This document shows positions 28,353-37,431 of a stretch of DNA of 64,000 nt, in pieces. Below the pieces are notes generated by a model, which saw only the letters and a program-made list of their open reading frames with translations, did no database searches and had not been told where the DNA came from. This DNA comes from JARFPW01 sp035464655 (GTDB lineage: Bacteria > Gemmatimonadota > Gemmatimonadetes > Palauibacterales > Palauibacteraceae), in NCBI GenBank assembly GCA_035464655.1, contig DATHRZ010000078.1, positions 35,228 to 99,227 of the forward strand. Reading direction: 5' to 3'. How positions within the stretch are numbered: the stretch's first letter is position 1; each line of letters begins with the position of its first letter. The position numbers and the translations under genes are program-made.

Positions 28353-30383
28353 ATGTCGCACGGCACCGGGGGCCCGCTCAGGGCTGTCGTTTCGCTGCTC
28401 GCTACGTGGGCGCTGTTGCCGACGATCATCGCGCCGTCCACGGCCCTGACCCAGGAAGCTCCCGCTCACGTTGCGCTCCACGCGTCGTCGCTCGACGCAC
28501 CTGCGCCTGTCGCGAGGCTGCTGAATCCGTACCGCGGCGACCCCGATGCGGCCGAGGTCGAGCGTCTGCTCGGCGAGCAGGCACGGGCCACGGGATTCCC
28601 GCGGACACCGGCGGACGCGTTACTCGTCGCCCGACTGTGGCGACGGGCCGGCGCCACCGGGCGTGCGCTCGCGACGCTCGAAGCGATTCCGATGGCCGAG
28701 ACCGGTTCGCTCGCGCTGCTCGAGCGGGCCCGGGTGCTGCTCGAATCGGACGTCGACCGCGAGGCCGGCGCGCGGGCGTACTGGGCCGCTTGCGAGCGAC
28801 TCGACGGCGCCGCGCTCCCCGACTTTCAGTTCGACCTCCTCTCGGTTTCCACGCCGGACGAGCGCGAAGCGTGGGCCGAGAAGTCGGTCGACCTCGCCGG
28901 TTGCGGTTGGCTCCGTGACTTCTGGAGCGAACGCGCGCAGCGCATGGCGATCTCGACCGACGAGCGCGTCGCGCTCCATTACCGCCGGCTGGCGCACGCC
29001 CGCGACTGGTACTGGATTCCGCGGCCGCGCTACGCCGAGAGCTGGGCCGACCTGCGGGGCCGACCCGACGGCCTGCCGCTCGACGACCGGGGGCTGATGT
29101 ACGTCCGGATGGGCCCGCCCGAAACGGACGAGGGATTCATCGGCCTCGGGAACGAAGGCGTGGACGTCGACTTCCGGGTGGCCGACCGGTCGAACGCGAC
29201 GCCGAGCTTTCTCACCGGCGTGCCCGACGACGCCCTCGACGAGAGCCGGTGCTGGCCGTATCCGCGGCCCGACGGGTACCGGATCTTCTGCTTCAGCCAG
29301 ACGTCCGTATCCGGCCAGGCGCGAGCCGACGGCGACTACAAGCTGCAGACCTCGATCTCCGCCCAACCGGGAACGCGGTTCTATCACAAGTACGTCCTGA
29401 ACTCCAACCTTCCGCGCGCGTGGGTGCGCGATCAGCTTCGCGCGCGAACGGCGACCGCCTTCAGCGCCGTCCGCGAGCCGTGGGTGCGGGATCTCGACAG
29501 CGTCGAGCGCCGGCACTACGGGCACGTCGCCGAGGTCGCGACGCGAGAGAACATCTCCGAGGCCGTGGCGCAGGTACCGGACGTGCCGGCCGTGCTGCCG
29601 TCCGTGCGCCTCGATGTCGAGACCCTGCGCTTCCTGAATCCGTCGGAGCGGGTCTGGCAGATCTGGACGCTGGCCGGGGTCAGGGCCGGCGATCTGACGT
29701 CGGCGCCCGATGCCGACGGAGTGCCGACGCTGGTGGCCGGCGGACGGTTTTCCGTGCTGAGCGAGTCCGAGGTGGAGGTTCACGAGCTGGCCCCGCGCCG
29801 CGTCCCCGAGGCGTCCGTCCCCGACGACGCGGGCATCCACTTTCGCACCGTGTTCCGGGCGCGGCCCGGTCCGCTGCCCCTGACCGTGGTCGTCGAGGAC
29901 GGCAACCGCCCGAACGCCGGCAACTATCTGATCGACACGCTGAACGTGCCGGCGATCGGCGGGCTGCCGATGGTCAGCGACATTGCGATCGCCCGGGAGA
30001 CGGGCGGAACGTGGTCGCGCGACGGTGAGACGTTCCTCCAGATCACGCCCGCGCACGTCACGAACGACGACGGCTCGATCCACGCGTACTTCGAGGTCTA
30101 CGAGGTGCGGCCGGGCACGGAGTACGAGGTCGAGATCCGCATGGCCCCGGTCGAGTCGACGGAGGAGATCCTGCGGCTCGACCCGGCCGAGCTCGACTTT
30201 CGCCTGCGGTTCACCGCCGAAATGACCGAAGAGATCGGCCGACACCACGTGCGACTCGATCTCGGCGACGCAGCGCCGGGCGAGTACTCGGTGGCCGTGC
30301 GGGTACAGGACGCAGATACGAAGGCCTACAGCCTGCCCGCGGTCACGGACGTGTTCGTGCCGCGGGCAGGCGGAGGCCGGTAG
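28353..30383 (+). CDS. GWxTD-domain-like secreted protein
   Basis: The 676-aa protein has a signal peptide (AVVSLLATWALLPTIIAPST, cleavage near ALTQEA). A helical N-terminal half follows. At about 230-250 the sequence LDDRGLMYVRMGPPETDEGF matches the core of the GWxTD domain, a family common in Gemmatimonadota and other Bacteroidota-related lineages. The C-terminal half is beta-rich, with repeated Ig-like strands (YFEVYEVRPGTEYEVEIRMA). The function of the family is not known. It has GGAGGAG upstream and a two-hairpin leader. It faces the TonB receptor gene 30 bases away. Confidence 0.78.
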   Translation: MSHGTGGPLRAVVSLLATWALLPTIIAPSTALTQEAPAHVALHASSLDAPAPVARLLNPYRGDPDAAEVERLLGEQARATGFPRTPADALLVARLWRRAGATGRALATLEAIPMAETGSLALLERARVLLESDVDREAGARAYWAACERLDGAALPDFQFDLLSVSTPDEREAWAEKSVDLAGCGWLRDFWSERAQRMAISTDERVALHYRRLAHARDWYWIPRPRYAESWADLRGRPDGLPLDDRGLMYVRMGPPETDEGFIGLGNEGVDVDFRVADRSNATPSFLTGVPDDALDESRCWPYPRPDGYRIFCFSQTSVSGQARADGDYKLQTSISAQPGTRFYHKYVLNSNLPRAWVRDQLRARTATAFSAVREPWVRDLDSVERRHYGHVAEVATRENISEAVAQVPDVPAVLPSVRLDVETLRFLNPSERVWQIWTLAGVRAGDLTSAPDADGVPTLVAGGRFSVLSESEVEVHELAPRRVPEASVPDDAGIHFRTVFRARPGPLPLTVVVEDGNRPNAGNYLIDTLNVPAIGGLPMVSDIAIARETGGTWSRDGETFLQITPAHVTNDDGSIHAYFEVYEVRPGTEYEVEIRMAPVESTEEILRLDPAELDFRLRFTAEMTEEIGRHHVRLDLGDAAPGEYSVAVRVQDADTKAYSLPAVTDVFVPRAGGGR

Positions 30384-30413
30384 CCTGCGCGAGGCCGCTG
30401 GCCGACTCGGCCG

Positions 30414-32702
30414 TCAGAACAGCCGCATGCTGTAGGTAAGCTGGGCGCCGCGGCCGATCTCGGGCGCCAGCTCCTTGATGAACGACGAGTGGTTCCGATA
30501 CAGCTCGTCGGTCAGGTTGTACAGGCGCAGGCTGATCATGTGTTGCCGGTCGCCGCGCAGGAGAGTGTACGACGCCGTCAGGTTCACCAGCGTGTAGCCG
30601 TCGGTCGGTGTCTCCACCCCGAAGGTCCGATCCTGCTCGGCGGTCAACACGACCTCGGGCCGTACGTCGAGACCCGCCAGGTGCCAGTCGAGGCCGAAGC
30701 GCGTCCGAAGCGGCGGGATGCGCGGCAGCGGTTCGTCGGCCGCCTGGAGCTCGGCCCTGACGTAGTCGGCGCCGGCAAGCAGCCGAAGATCCTCCGTCAG
30801 GCGCACGTCGGCGGTTGCCTCGAACCCCAGGTAGCGCGCGTCTCCCTGCGCGTATTCACCCACCGGAAGCCCGTCCTCGACATCGCCGGTCGGAGCCAGG
30901 TAGATGTAGTCGGCGATGTCGTACAGGAATACGCCGGCTTCGAGATTCAGCGGATCCGACTGGTAGCGCAGACCCGCATCGATGCCGTTCGTCGTCTCCG
31001 GCTCGAGGTCGGCGTCGCCGACCTCGAACGTCAGCGTACCGACGTGAGGCCCGTTGTTGTAGAGTTCCTCGAGCGCCGGTGCGCGATGCGACCGGCTGAG
31101 GTTCGTGTACAGCGCGGCACCGGACGCCAGGGGTACGTTGATGCCGAGCGATCCCGAGACGCCCGTGAAGCTGCGGTCCGGCAGGCCGGATGCCCCGGCG
31201 CCGAGTTCGTAGCTGTTCGTCTCGAGTCGGAGCCCGCCGGCCAGCCGCAAGCCCCCCAAATCGGCCTCCTCGAGCGCGAACACCGCAACCGACCGCTGCT
31301 CGACCGGTGGCGACAGCGCTTCTTCGCCAATGGCCTCGAAGTCGCGGAGCTGCCCCCACACGCCGAATGTTCCCGTAAAACGCCCCGTCTGACGCTGGTT
31401 GGCCTCGGCACGCAGGACCAGCGTCCGGTTGTCGAACCGCGTGCCTACCTCCTCGCCCTCGAGCTCGCGGTGCGACCAGTCGATCCATGTGAGGTGGGCG
31501 TGCGCGTCTTCGACGAAGCCGGCGAGCTCACGGAGGCCGGCATTCAGGCGCAGCGCCGAGCGGTCGCCGTCGATCTCGATCGTCTCCTCGCTGTGCTCGT
31601 CTTCCTGGCCGGGCTCTTCGTGCTCGTGAAATTCCGCGGCAAACGGCACGCCGTACACACCCTGGTCGTAGGAGAAGCTGGCGTCGAGAAACGCTCGATC
31701 GGAATGTCGGCCCCCGCCGACCGCGAAGCGCTGCAGGTCCGAGGCGGAGTTCGGCACCGTTCCCTCGGGCGTGTCGTAGTCGCCTGCCCGGCGGGCGCCG
31801 CCGCCGCCCCAGACTACCCAGCCGTCCGCTCCGTACTGCGCCTCGAAGTTCGCGCCGATGCGCTCGTCGGCGGCGCCGCCGTCGACGGTGCCGAAGCCGG
31901 TCAAGCCGATTGGCGGAGGCTCGTGCGTGAAGTCGTGATGGCTGATGGCGTTGACCACGCCGCCGACCGCGTTGGAACCGTACAGCAGCGTCGCCGGACC
32001 CTTGAGGATTTCGACCCGCTTGAGGCTCGCGGGGTCGGTCAGCACGCCGTGGTCGCCCGACTGGCTCGACACGTCGCCGGCGCGCAGTCCGTCGGTCATG
32101 ATCAGAACGCGATCGCCGTCGAACCCGCGGACGATCGGGCGGGCGCTGCCGGGACCGAAGCTGCGCTTGGCCACCCCCGGCTCGGCGTCGAGCGTTTCGC
32201 CCAGGGTGCCGGACATTCGCTCGGCCAGATCGCGGCTCGAAACGGAATTGACGGCCCCGAACGACTCGAGGGCCGTGGTCTGCCCGCGCGGGTTTCCCGT
32301 GACGGTGATCGCCTCGAGCGTATGGGCGATCGCGAGCTGCAGGTCGACCCGGGTGGTGTCGCCGGCGGCGACTTCCACCGCGCGGCGTTCGCTGCGTGCG
32401 TTGCCGCGCTGCACGAACACTTCGTGTGACCCGACGGCGACGCGCTCGAACATGAAGGCACCCGCCGGATCGGTGATCGCCACCCGGCGCAGGCCGGGAA
32501 GATTCACCGTGGCTCCGGCGATCGGCTGGTCTTCCATACCTTCGAGCACGACGCGTCCGGCGATCGTACCCGTCGCCTGGGCGCGCAGGTCGGTCGGCGG
32601 GATGAAGGAAAGGGCGACGAGAGCGATCAGCGCGCCGAGGCTTCGGCGCGTGACGCCCGACGGATGCGACGGCACTGGGTTCCGCGTTGTAGGGCTCCGC
32701 AT
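30414..32702 (-). CDS. TonB-dependent outer-membrane receptor, ZnuD-like
   Basis: The 762-aa product starts at ATG 32702 with AAGGA five bases upstream, then a signal peptide. An N-terminal carboxypeptidase-regulatory-like domain follows (GTIAGRVVLEGMEDQPIAGA). The plug comes next (SGTLGETLDAEPGVAKRSFG, VRGFDGDRVLIMTDGLRAGD, EILKGPATLLYGSNAVGGVV), then a 22-strand barrel ending in YSMRLF with terminal Phe. A His/Glu-rich extracellular loop (FHEHEEPGQEDEHSEE) resembles zinc-receptor loops. Zinc or another divalent metal is the likely cargo, but no substrate can be proved. A small secreted Cys-containing protein lies upstream on the same strand. Confidence 0.88.
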   Translation of the reverse strand: MRSPTTRNPVPSHPSGVTRRSLGALIALVALSFIPPTDLRAQATGTIAGRVVLEGMEDQPIAGATVNLPGLRRVAITDPAGAFMFERVAVGSHEVFVQRGNARSERRAVEVAAGDTTRVDLQLAIAHTLEAITVTGNPRGQTTALESFGAVNSVSSRDLAERMSGTLGETLDAEPGVAKRSFGPGSARPIVRGFDGDRVLIMTDGLRAGDVSSQSGDHGVLTDPASLKRVEILKGPATLLYGSNAVGGVVNAISHHDFTHEPPPIGLTGFGTVDGGAADERIGANFEAQYGADGWVVWGGGGARRAGDYDTPEGTVPNSASDLQRFAVGGGRHSDRAFLDASFSYDQGVYGVPFAAEFHEHEEPGQEDEHSEETIEIDGDRSALRLNAGLRELAGFVEDAHAHLTWIDWSHRELEGEEVGTRFDNRTLVLRAEANQRQTGRFTGTFGVWGQLRDFEAIGEEALSPPVEQRSVAVFALEEADLGGLRLAGGLRLETNSYELGAGASGLPDRSFTGVSGSLGINVPLASGAALYTNLSRSHRAPALEELYNNGPHVGTLTFEVGDADLEPETTNGIDAGLRYQSDPLNLEAGVFLYDIADYIYLAPTGDVEDGLPVGEYAQGDARYLGFEATADVRLTEDLRLLAGADYVRAELQAADEPLPRIPPLRTRFGLDWHLAGLDVRPEVVLTAEQDRTFGVETPTDGYTLVNLTASYTLLRGDRQHMISLRLYNLTDELYRNHSSFIKELAPEIGRGAQLTYSMRLF

Positions 32703-32806
32703 TGGTGTCCTTCGCGAGCGTTCCGGCCGGTGGGCCGGGAACCTCGCCTTCACATGACCTTCGTAGCGGCCCTCGAAGTGACGGCCGCGCGAGATGTGCT
32801 GAGGGG

Positions 32807-33082
32807 TCAGGCGAAGAGGAGCGGAGGGTCGCGAAGTCCGCCCTGGCGGACGAACACGAGGACTGGCGCCGTTGCCGCGGTCGAGTCGAACAAGAGCTCG
32901 CCGGTCGGGCGGGGCGGATCGATGGCAGGGGGCGGATCGGTCTCGACGGCAGCCGTGAGGCTCGCCGTGCAGGCGACACAGTCCGAGGTGGCGGGCGTGC
33001 CGTCGGCGTGCCCGTGGATCCGAACGATGTCGCCCGAGAACAGCAGGGCGAAGGCGAGCAACACGCCGGACAGGCGCGCCAT
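32807..33082 (-). CDS. Small secreted protein upstream of the TonB receptor
   Basis: The product is 91 aa from ATG 33082, or 107 aa from ATG 33130; neither has a strong ribosome site. There is a signal-peptide-like N-terminus (RLSGVLLAFALLFSGDI). A short motif with two cysteines and nearby His follows (IHGHADGTPATSDCVACTAS), then a Pro-rich stretch. Similar small Cys/His proteins are often encoded next to metal-related TonB receptors, so it may bind metal; this is inference. It is 105 bases upstream of the receptor. Confidence 0.55.
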   Translation of the reverse strand: MARLSGVLLAFALLFSGDIVRIHGHADGTPATSDCVACTASLTAAVETDPPPAIDPPRPTGELLFDSTAATAPVLVFVRQGGLRDPPLLFA

Positions 33083-33180
33083 CGCGCGGATCCGACCGCT
33101 CGTTCCGTAAGCAACCCCGCACTTCGACATGTTCACGGCGCGATCATACCGAACCCACCGGGAAAAGTTCGCGGCCACGA

Positions 33181-35244
33181 TCAGCCCGAGAAGCGCCGGC
33201 GAACATCCCGCACGACTTCCGGCTCTCCGAGGAAGGTCAGCCGGTCGTCGACGGCGAGCACGGTATCGGCATGGGGAACGATGGCCGTGCTCGCTCGCTC
33301 GATCAGCACCAGTAGCGCTCCGGAAGGGAAACCGATGTCCCGGATCATCATTCCGCCGAGCTCGGCCGTCGGTCCGTGGTCGCGAATCCGGATCGTCAGG
33401 AACTGGTCCTCGTGAAGCAGGATCTCCTTCAGCTCGGTGAGCGTTCTCGCGGCACGCCATCGTTCGAGGAAATCACTCCGATTCGCGTGGGCGGCGATCT
33501 GGGCGAGAATCTGCAGGTGCGGCCCCGTGGCCGAGCGCGGGCTCACCAGGAAGAAGAAGGCGTGAATCGGACCGTCCGCCGAAGGCACCCCCACCCGACT
33601 GCGCAGCATCAGCAGGTGGGGCTCGGACACGTCGGAACGGCGCAGATGCGGAAGGGCGCACCCCCCCGAGATCGGAGTCAGGTCGAGCCGCGTCTCCTCG
33701 ACGAAGGCCTCGTAGAGCTCATCGGCCGGCGCGCCCACCAGCTCTGCCAGCCGATCGCTCGCCCGACGCGTGACGTCCTCGAACGACTGCACGTCGTCAT
33801 CGAGGTCGACCACGAGACCGCCGGCCACGGCCTCCTCGAACGGCGCGGACCCCCCGAGCGTCTTTTCCTTGATGATCTGGCGCAACTCGGGTTCGAGCCC
33901 CTCGTAGCGTCGGCGCCCCAGCCGCTCGAACACGTGGTAGATCGCCCCCTCGCGGGCCACCTTGCCACGCGAGTAAAAGTAGTACCAGGCGAGACCGATC
34001 ACGATGATTCCCACCGTGAACACGATCGACAGGATGCCGAGCACCCACACCAGCCAGAGAGGGATCAGAATCCCGGCGATCTGCGTCCATGGATAGAACG
34101 GCGAGCGATACCCTGGCGAGTACGACGGCAAACGGCTCTCGCGCATCACGATGACGCTCAGGTTGATGAGCGAGAAGATCAAGAGCTGGAATGCGCTGGC
34201 CAATTTGGCGACGCTCTTCACATCGAGCAGCGCAAGAACGAGGACGGTGGCCCCAACGGTCAACACGATGCTCCGCGTCGGGGTGCCAAAGCGGCCGACC
34301 TTCGACAGACCGCTGGCCACCAGTCCGTCTCGGGCCATAGCCAGCGGATAGCGAGAAGCGGAGAGAATCCCGGCATTTCCGGTAGACGCAAAAGCCGCGA
34401 AGGCCGCCGCCATGATGAGTACCAGGCCGATCGGTGCGGGCAACCAGTCGAAGAACGCCTCGCCAGCCGTGGCCACCGGCGTCAGGTCGGAACGGAGCTC
34501 CACGGGATCGAGCACCGCGACCATGATCGCGACGCCGAGCACATAGATCGTCGTGGCGACGATCAGCGAGAGCAGCATCCCGCGAGGAATGTTGTAGTCG
34601 GGGTTCTGCACCTCCTCCGCGACGCTGGCGATCTTCGTGAGCCCGGCATACGAGACGAAAACCAGACCCGTCGTCGTCGCGAGACCTTCGAAGCCGAACG
34701 GAAAGAACGGGGTGAACTGCACTTCGATCACTTCGCCGACACCGAGCACGCCGATCTCCACGAGGCCCTGCGCGATGAAAAAGCCGAGTACCACGAGGAG
34801 GAAATAGACCAGGCCCTGCTGCAGCCTCGTCGTTTGCTTCACGCCCACGGTGTTGAACGCACCGAACGCCAGCGTGAGTCCGATCGCGACGGGACGGATA
34901 GACACGTCTACGAACAGCCCCAGGTAGGCGCCGACTCCGATCAGCGCAAAGGCGCTCTTGAGAACCAGCGCGAACCATATTCCCAGGCCACCGACGGTGC
35001 CGACGAGCGGCCCCAGGCTGCGGTCGAGAAAGTAGTACGTGCCCCCGGCCTTGGGCATCGCGGTACTGAGTTCGGCCTTGCTGAACAGCGCCGGGAGAAC
35101 GAGCAGGCCGGCGGCAAAATAGGCAAGCACGACGGAGGGCCCGGCTTCGGCCGTCGCCAGTCCGGGCAACAGGAAGAATCCGGAGCTGATCATCGCGCCC
35201 GTCGAGATCGCGAAGACGTCCCGTAGGCGCATGCTCTTCGACAA
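33181..35244 (-). CDS. APC-type amino-acid permease fused to EIIA-like and TrkA-C-like domains
   Basis: The product is 687 aa from TTG 35244 (683 from ATG 35232; neither start has a strong site). The N-terminal 430 residues are an APC permease of about twelve helices (DVFAISTGAMISSGFFLLPG, KAGGTYYFLDRSLGPLVGTV, FVSYAGLTKIASVAEEVQNP). From about 465 there is a domain like PTS EIIA of the fructose/mannitol type, with TPISGGCALPHLRRSDV holding the position of its phospho-His. The last 85 residues resemble TrkA-C (AELGGMMIRDIGFPSGALLV, VDDRLTFLGEPEVVRDVRR). The two added domains suggest regulation by phosphorylation or nucleotide binding. The substrate is unknown. Confidence 0.85.
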   Translation of the reverse strand: MSKSMRLRDVFAISTGAMISSGFFLLPGLATAEAGPSVVLAYFAAGLLVLPALFSKAELSTAMPKAGGTYYFLDRSLGPLVGTVGGLGIWFALVLKSAFALIGVGAYLGLFVDVSIRPVAIGLTLAFGAFNTVGVKQTTRLQQGLVYFLLVVLGFFIAQGLVEIGVLGVGEVIEVQFTPFFPFGFEGLATTTGLVFVSYAGLTKIASVAEEVQNPDYNIPRGMLLSLIVATTIYVLGVAIMVAVLDPVELRSDLTPVATAGEAFFDWLPAPIGLVLIMAAAFAAFASTGNAGILSASRYPLAMARDGLVASGLSKVGRFGTPTRSIVLTVGATVLVLALLDVKSVAKLASAFQLLIFSLINLSVIVMRESRLPSYSPGYRSPFYPWTQIAGILIPLWLVWVLGILSIVFTVGIIVIGLAWYYFYSRGKVAREGAIYHVFERLGRRRYEGLEPELRQIIKEKTLGGSAPFEEAVAGGLVVDLDDDVQSFEDVTRRASDRLAELVGAPADELYEAFVEETRLDLTPISGGCALPHLRRSDVSEPHLLMLRSRVGVPSADGPIHAFFFLVSPRSATGPHLQILAQIAAHANRSDFLERWRAARTLTELKEILLHEDQFLTIRIRDHGPTAELGGMMIRDIGFPSGALLVLIERASTAIVPHADTVLAVDDRLTFLGEPEVVRDVRRRFSG

Positions 35245-35316
35245 CCGCTCGTCGTTCTGGTTCGTCAGCTCCGCCAGGCGGTCCTCCTCTGCAGCCGGCT
35301 CATTCGGATGGTGCGA

Positions 35317-36076
35317 TCAGAAACTCACGTTCAGCCCGGTGATCAACGTAAGGTCGTTCCGGCTTCGCGCCTCGCCCGTCTCGGGGTCGACGAAGGGCGT
35401 CGAATCGAAATCGTCGCTGATCTGCGTCTTGACGCCGAGGAAGTTCCACACCCGGGTGGTCAGCGCCAGTGATGCGTGAATCAGGTAGTCGCCAAGATCG
35501 TCGGGGCGTGGCGAATATGCGAGCCGTTGCTCCAGGTCCGTGGTTTCGTTCACACGCAGCCGAAACTGCTGCTCCAGGTTGAAGTACAGCGAACTCTCCC
35601 GCGTGTCGTCGGTAAAGCGCTCGCCGACCCAACCTCGAACCACGTCGTATCCGAGGCTTAAGCCGGGAGCCAGCCGGCGCTCGATGCCGGCCGGACGATT
35701 GTAGGATGCGCGGAACTGGCTGCTCAAAAAAGAACCGGTCGCTCGGCTCGAAACCATACCGGGTCATCAGGCTGCCGCGGTTCGCCCGCAGTTCGTCGCC
35801 GTCGCGCGTGCGGAGAATCTGCCCGTCGATCGACCACGTGTGTTGCCGCATCTCGTAGGCGATTCGTCCGGCGAAGTTGAGGGTCAGAGTCTCGCTGTTT
35901 CCCTCCGTGACCGTCAGGCCGAACGTCGCATCGCCGGTCAGCGGATCCTCGATCGACTCGGACTTCTGCGCCCCCTCCCCGGTCTCCTGCCCGGCCGAAA
36001 CCGGGGGCACGAGCGCATGGGCGGCGGCTACGAGCAGCAGCACGGTGACACGGCGGCAGGCTGAACAGGTCATCAT
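35317..36076 (-). pseudogene. DUF481 outer-membrane protein, interrupted by a +1 in a T run
   Basis: Two overlapping frames together make one DUF481 (YdiY-like) protein. The first, from ATG 36076, has a signal peptide and reads GDATFGLTVTEGNSETLTLN and MRQHTWSIDGQILRTRDGDE. The second, ending at 35317, reads FLSSQFRASYNRPAGIERRL, then APGLSLGYDVVRGWVGERF and ends LTLITGLNVSF, a barrel-like C-terminus with terminal Phe. They join across the run of six A at 35726-35731 (six T on the coding strand); five would restore the frame. This may be a sequencing error, a mutation, or phase variation. About 250 aa would be expected from the repaired gene. Confidence 0.75.
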
Positions 36077-36196
36077 CTTCCGGGTGTATCGTATGGTTCA
36101 TCGACGGCGCGGCCCACATATGGCCGGACCTCGACACGTTGCGCAATGCGCGGGTCGAGTCAACCATTTGCCGTCTGGGTCGATCCAATCAACCGC

Positions 36197-36760
36197 ATGG
36201 AGATCGCGATTACCGTGGCCGAACGAGAGGGCCGCACGAACTACACGTCCGACGCCCGTCTCGCGGCCGAGGGCGACGTGGGGGCATTCGAGCGCCTGTA
36301 CCGGGGACACGTCGATCGCGTGTACTCGCTGGCGCGTCGCATGCTCGACGAAGACCTGGCGGAGGAGGTCACGCAGGACGTGTTCGTTCGGGCGTGGCAG
36401 AAGATCGATACGTTTCGCGGTGAGGCCGCCTTCGGCACATGGTTGCATCGGCTGGCGATCAACGTCGTACTCGGCAGGCGACGAAGGCTGGCGATCCATC
36501 GCGAGCGATTCCTGGGGAACCCCGAGCCGGTGTTCGGGACGATGTCCGGTCGATCCGACGCTCCCCCGCAGGGTGCGGAGTTCGAGGCCGGGCTGCGCGA
36601 GTTGCCGGACGGAGCCAGGCAGGTGTTCGTGCTGCACGATATTGAGGGATACAAGCACCGGGAGATCGCCGAGATGCTGGGAGTGACGACCGGAACGACG
36701 AAGGCGCAGCTCCACCGCGCCCGCATGGTGATGCGGAAATACGTGGCGCGGCCCGACTAG
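36197..36760 (+). CDS. ECF-family RNA polymerase sigma factor
   Basis: The 187-aa product has region 2 at about residues 25-90 (VGAFERLYRGHVDRVYSLAR, EEVTQDVFVRAWQKIDTFRG, FGTWLHRLAINVVLGRRRR). Region 4 is at about 130-180 (LRELPDGARQVFVLHDIEGY, REIAEMLGVTTGTTKAQLHR). I prefer ATG 36197 over 36146; neither has a clear ribosome site, and the longer form adds a non-conserved stretch. An anti-sigma gene follows by 12 bases, then two DUF4097 genes, all on one strand. Confidence 0.93.
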   Translation: MEIAITVAEREGRTNYTSDARLAAEGDVGAFERLYRGHVDRVYSLARRMLDEDLAEEVTQDVFVRAWQKIDTFRGEAAFGTWLHRLAINVVLGRRRRLAIHRERFLGNPEPVFGTMSGRSDAPPQGAEFEAGLRELPDGARQVFVLHDIEGYKHREIAEMLGVTTGTTKAQLHRARMVMRKYVARPD

Positions 36761-36772
36761 AAGAACGGAACG

Positions 36773-37423
36773 ATGAACACGAACTGGACCGACAAACTTT
36801 CCGAGTACCTGGACGGCGAGCTCGACGGCGACGAGGTCGAGAGGCTGGAGTCACGCCTCGCGGTCGAACCGCGGCTCCGCGCCCTGCTCGAGGAATTGCG
36901 GGCCGTGAAACGAGCGGCCTCGGAGCGGCCTCATTTCGAGGCGCCGGCAGAGCTGTGGCACGGGGTGCGCGGCCGAATCGAGCCCGCTCGCCGTACCGCC
37001 GCTTCGACCGGGTCCGCCTCGCGGCGACGCCGGCTCATGTTCACGCTGCCGCAACTGGCCGCCGCGGCCGGCGTGGTGCTGTTGCTGGGCGTCGGCATCG
37101 GCCGCATGGTCGATCCGGCTGCCCCGCCGATCGGCGGCCAATCCGCGAGCGTCGTGTCCGTGGACGCCACGGGTCCGCGCTATCCCCAGTTCGTGGCGGA
37201 CCTCGAGGGACGTCTCGGTGCCGGCCGTGACGTACTCGATCCCGAGACCGTCCGGGTCATCGAACAGAGCCTGGCGACCATCGACAGCGCGATCGTGCAG
37301 GCCCGGACGGCGCTGGAGGCGGATCCGAACAACGTATACCTGAACCAGCATCTGGCGAGCGCGCGGGCGAAGAAGCTCCGGCTGCTCGAGGATGCCACGA
37401 CGCTCATTGCGGCGAGAACCTGA
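36773..37423 (+). CDS. Membrane-anchored anti-sigma factor
   Basis: The 216-aa protein has an acidic N-terminal anti-sigma-like segment (DKLSEYLDGELDGDEVERLE) without CxxC or HxxxCxxC zinc ligands. One membrane helix lies at about 93-112 (LPQLAAAAGVVLLLGVGIGR). A periplasmic helical domain follows (QFVADLEGRLGAGRDVLDPE, IEQSLATIDSAIVQARTALE). The position right after the ECF sigma gene and the topology support a sigma-sequestering role. Confidence 0.82.
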   Translation: MNTNWTDKLSEYLDGELDGDEVERLESRLAVEPRLRALLEELRAVKRAASERPHFEAPAELWHGVRGRIEPARRTAASTGSASRRRRLMFTLPQLAAAAGVVLLLGVGIGRMVDPAAPPIGGQSASVVSVDATGPRYPQFVADLEGRLGAGRDVLDPETVRVIEQSLATIDSAIVQARTALEADPNNVYLNQHLASARAKKLRLLEDATTLIAART

Positions 37424-37431
37424 GGAGATAG

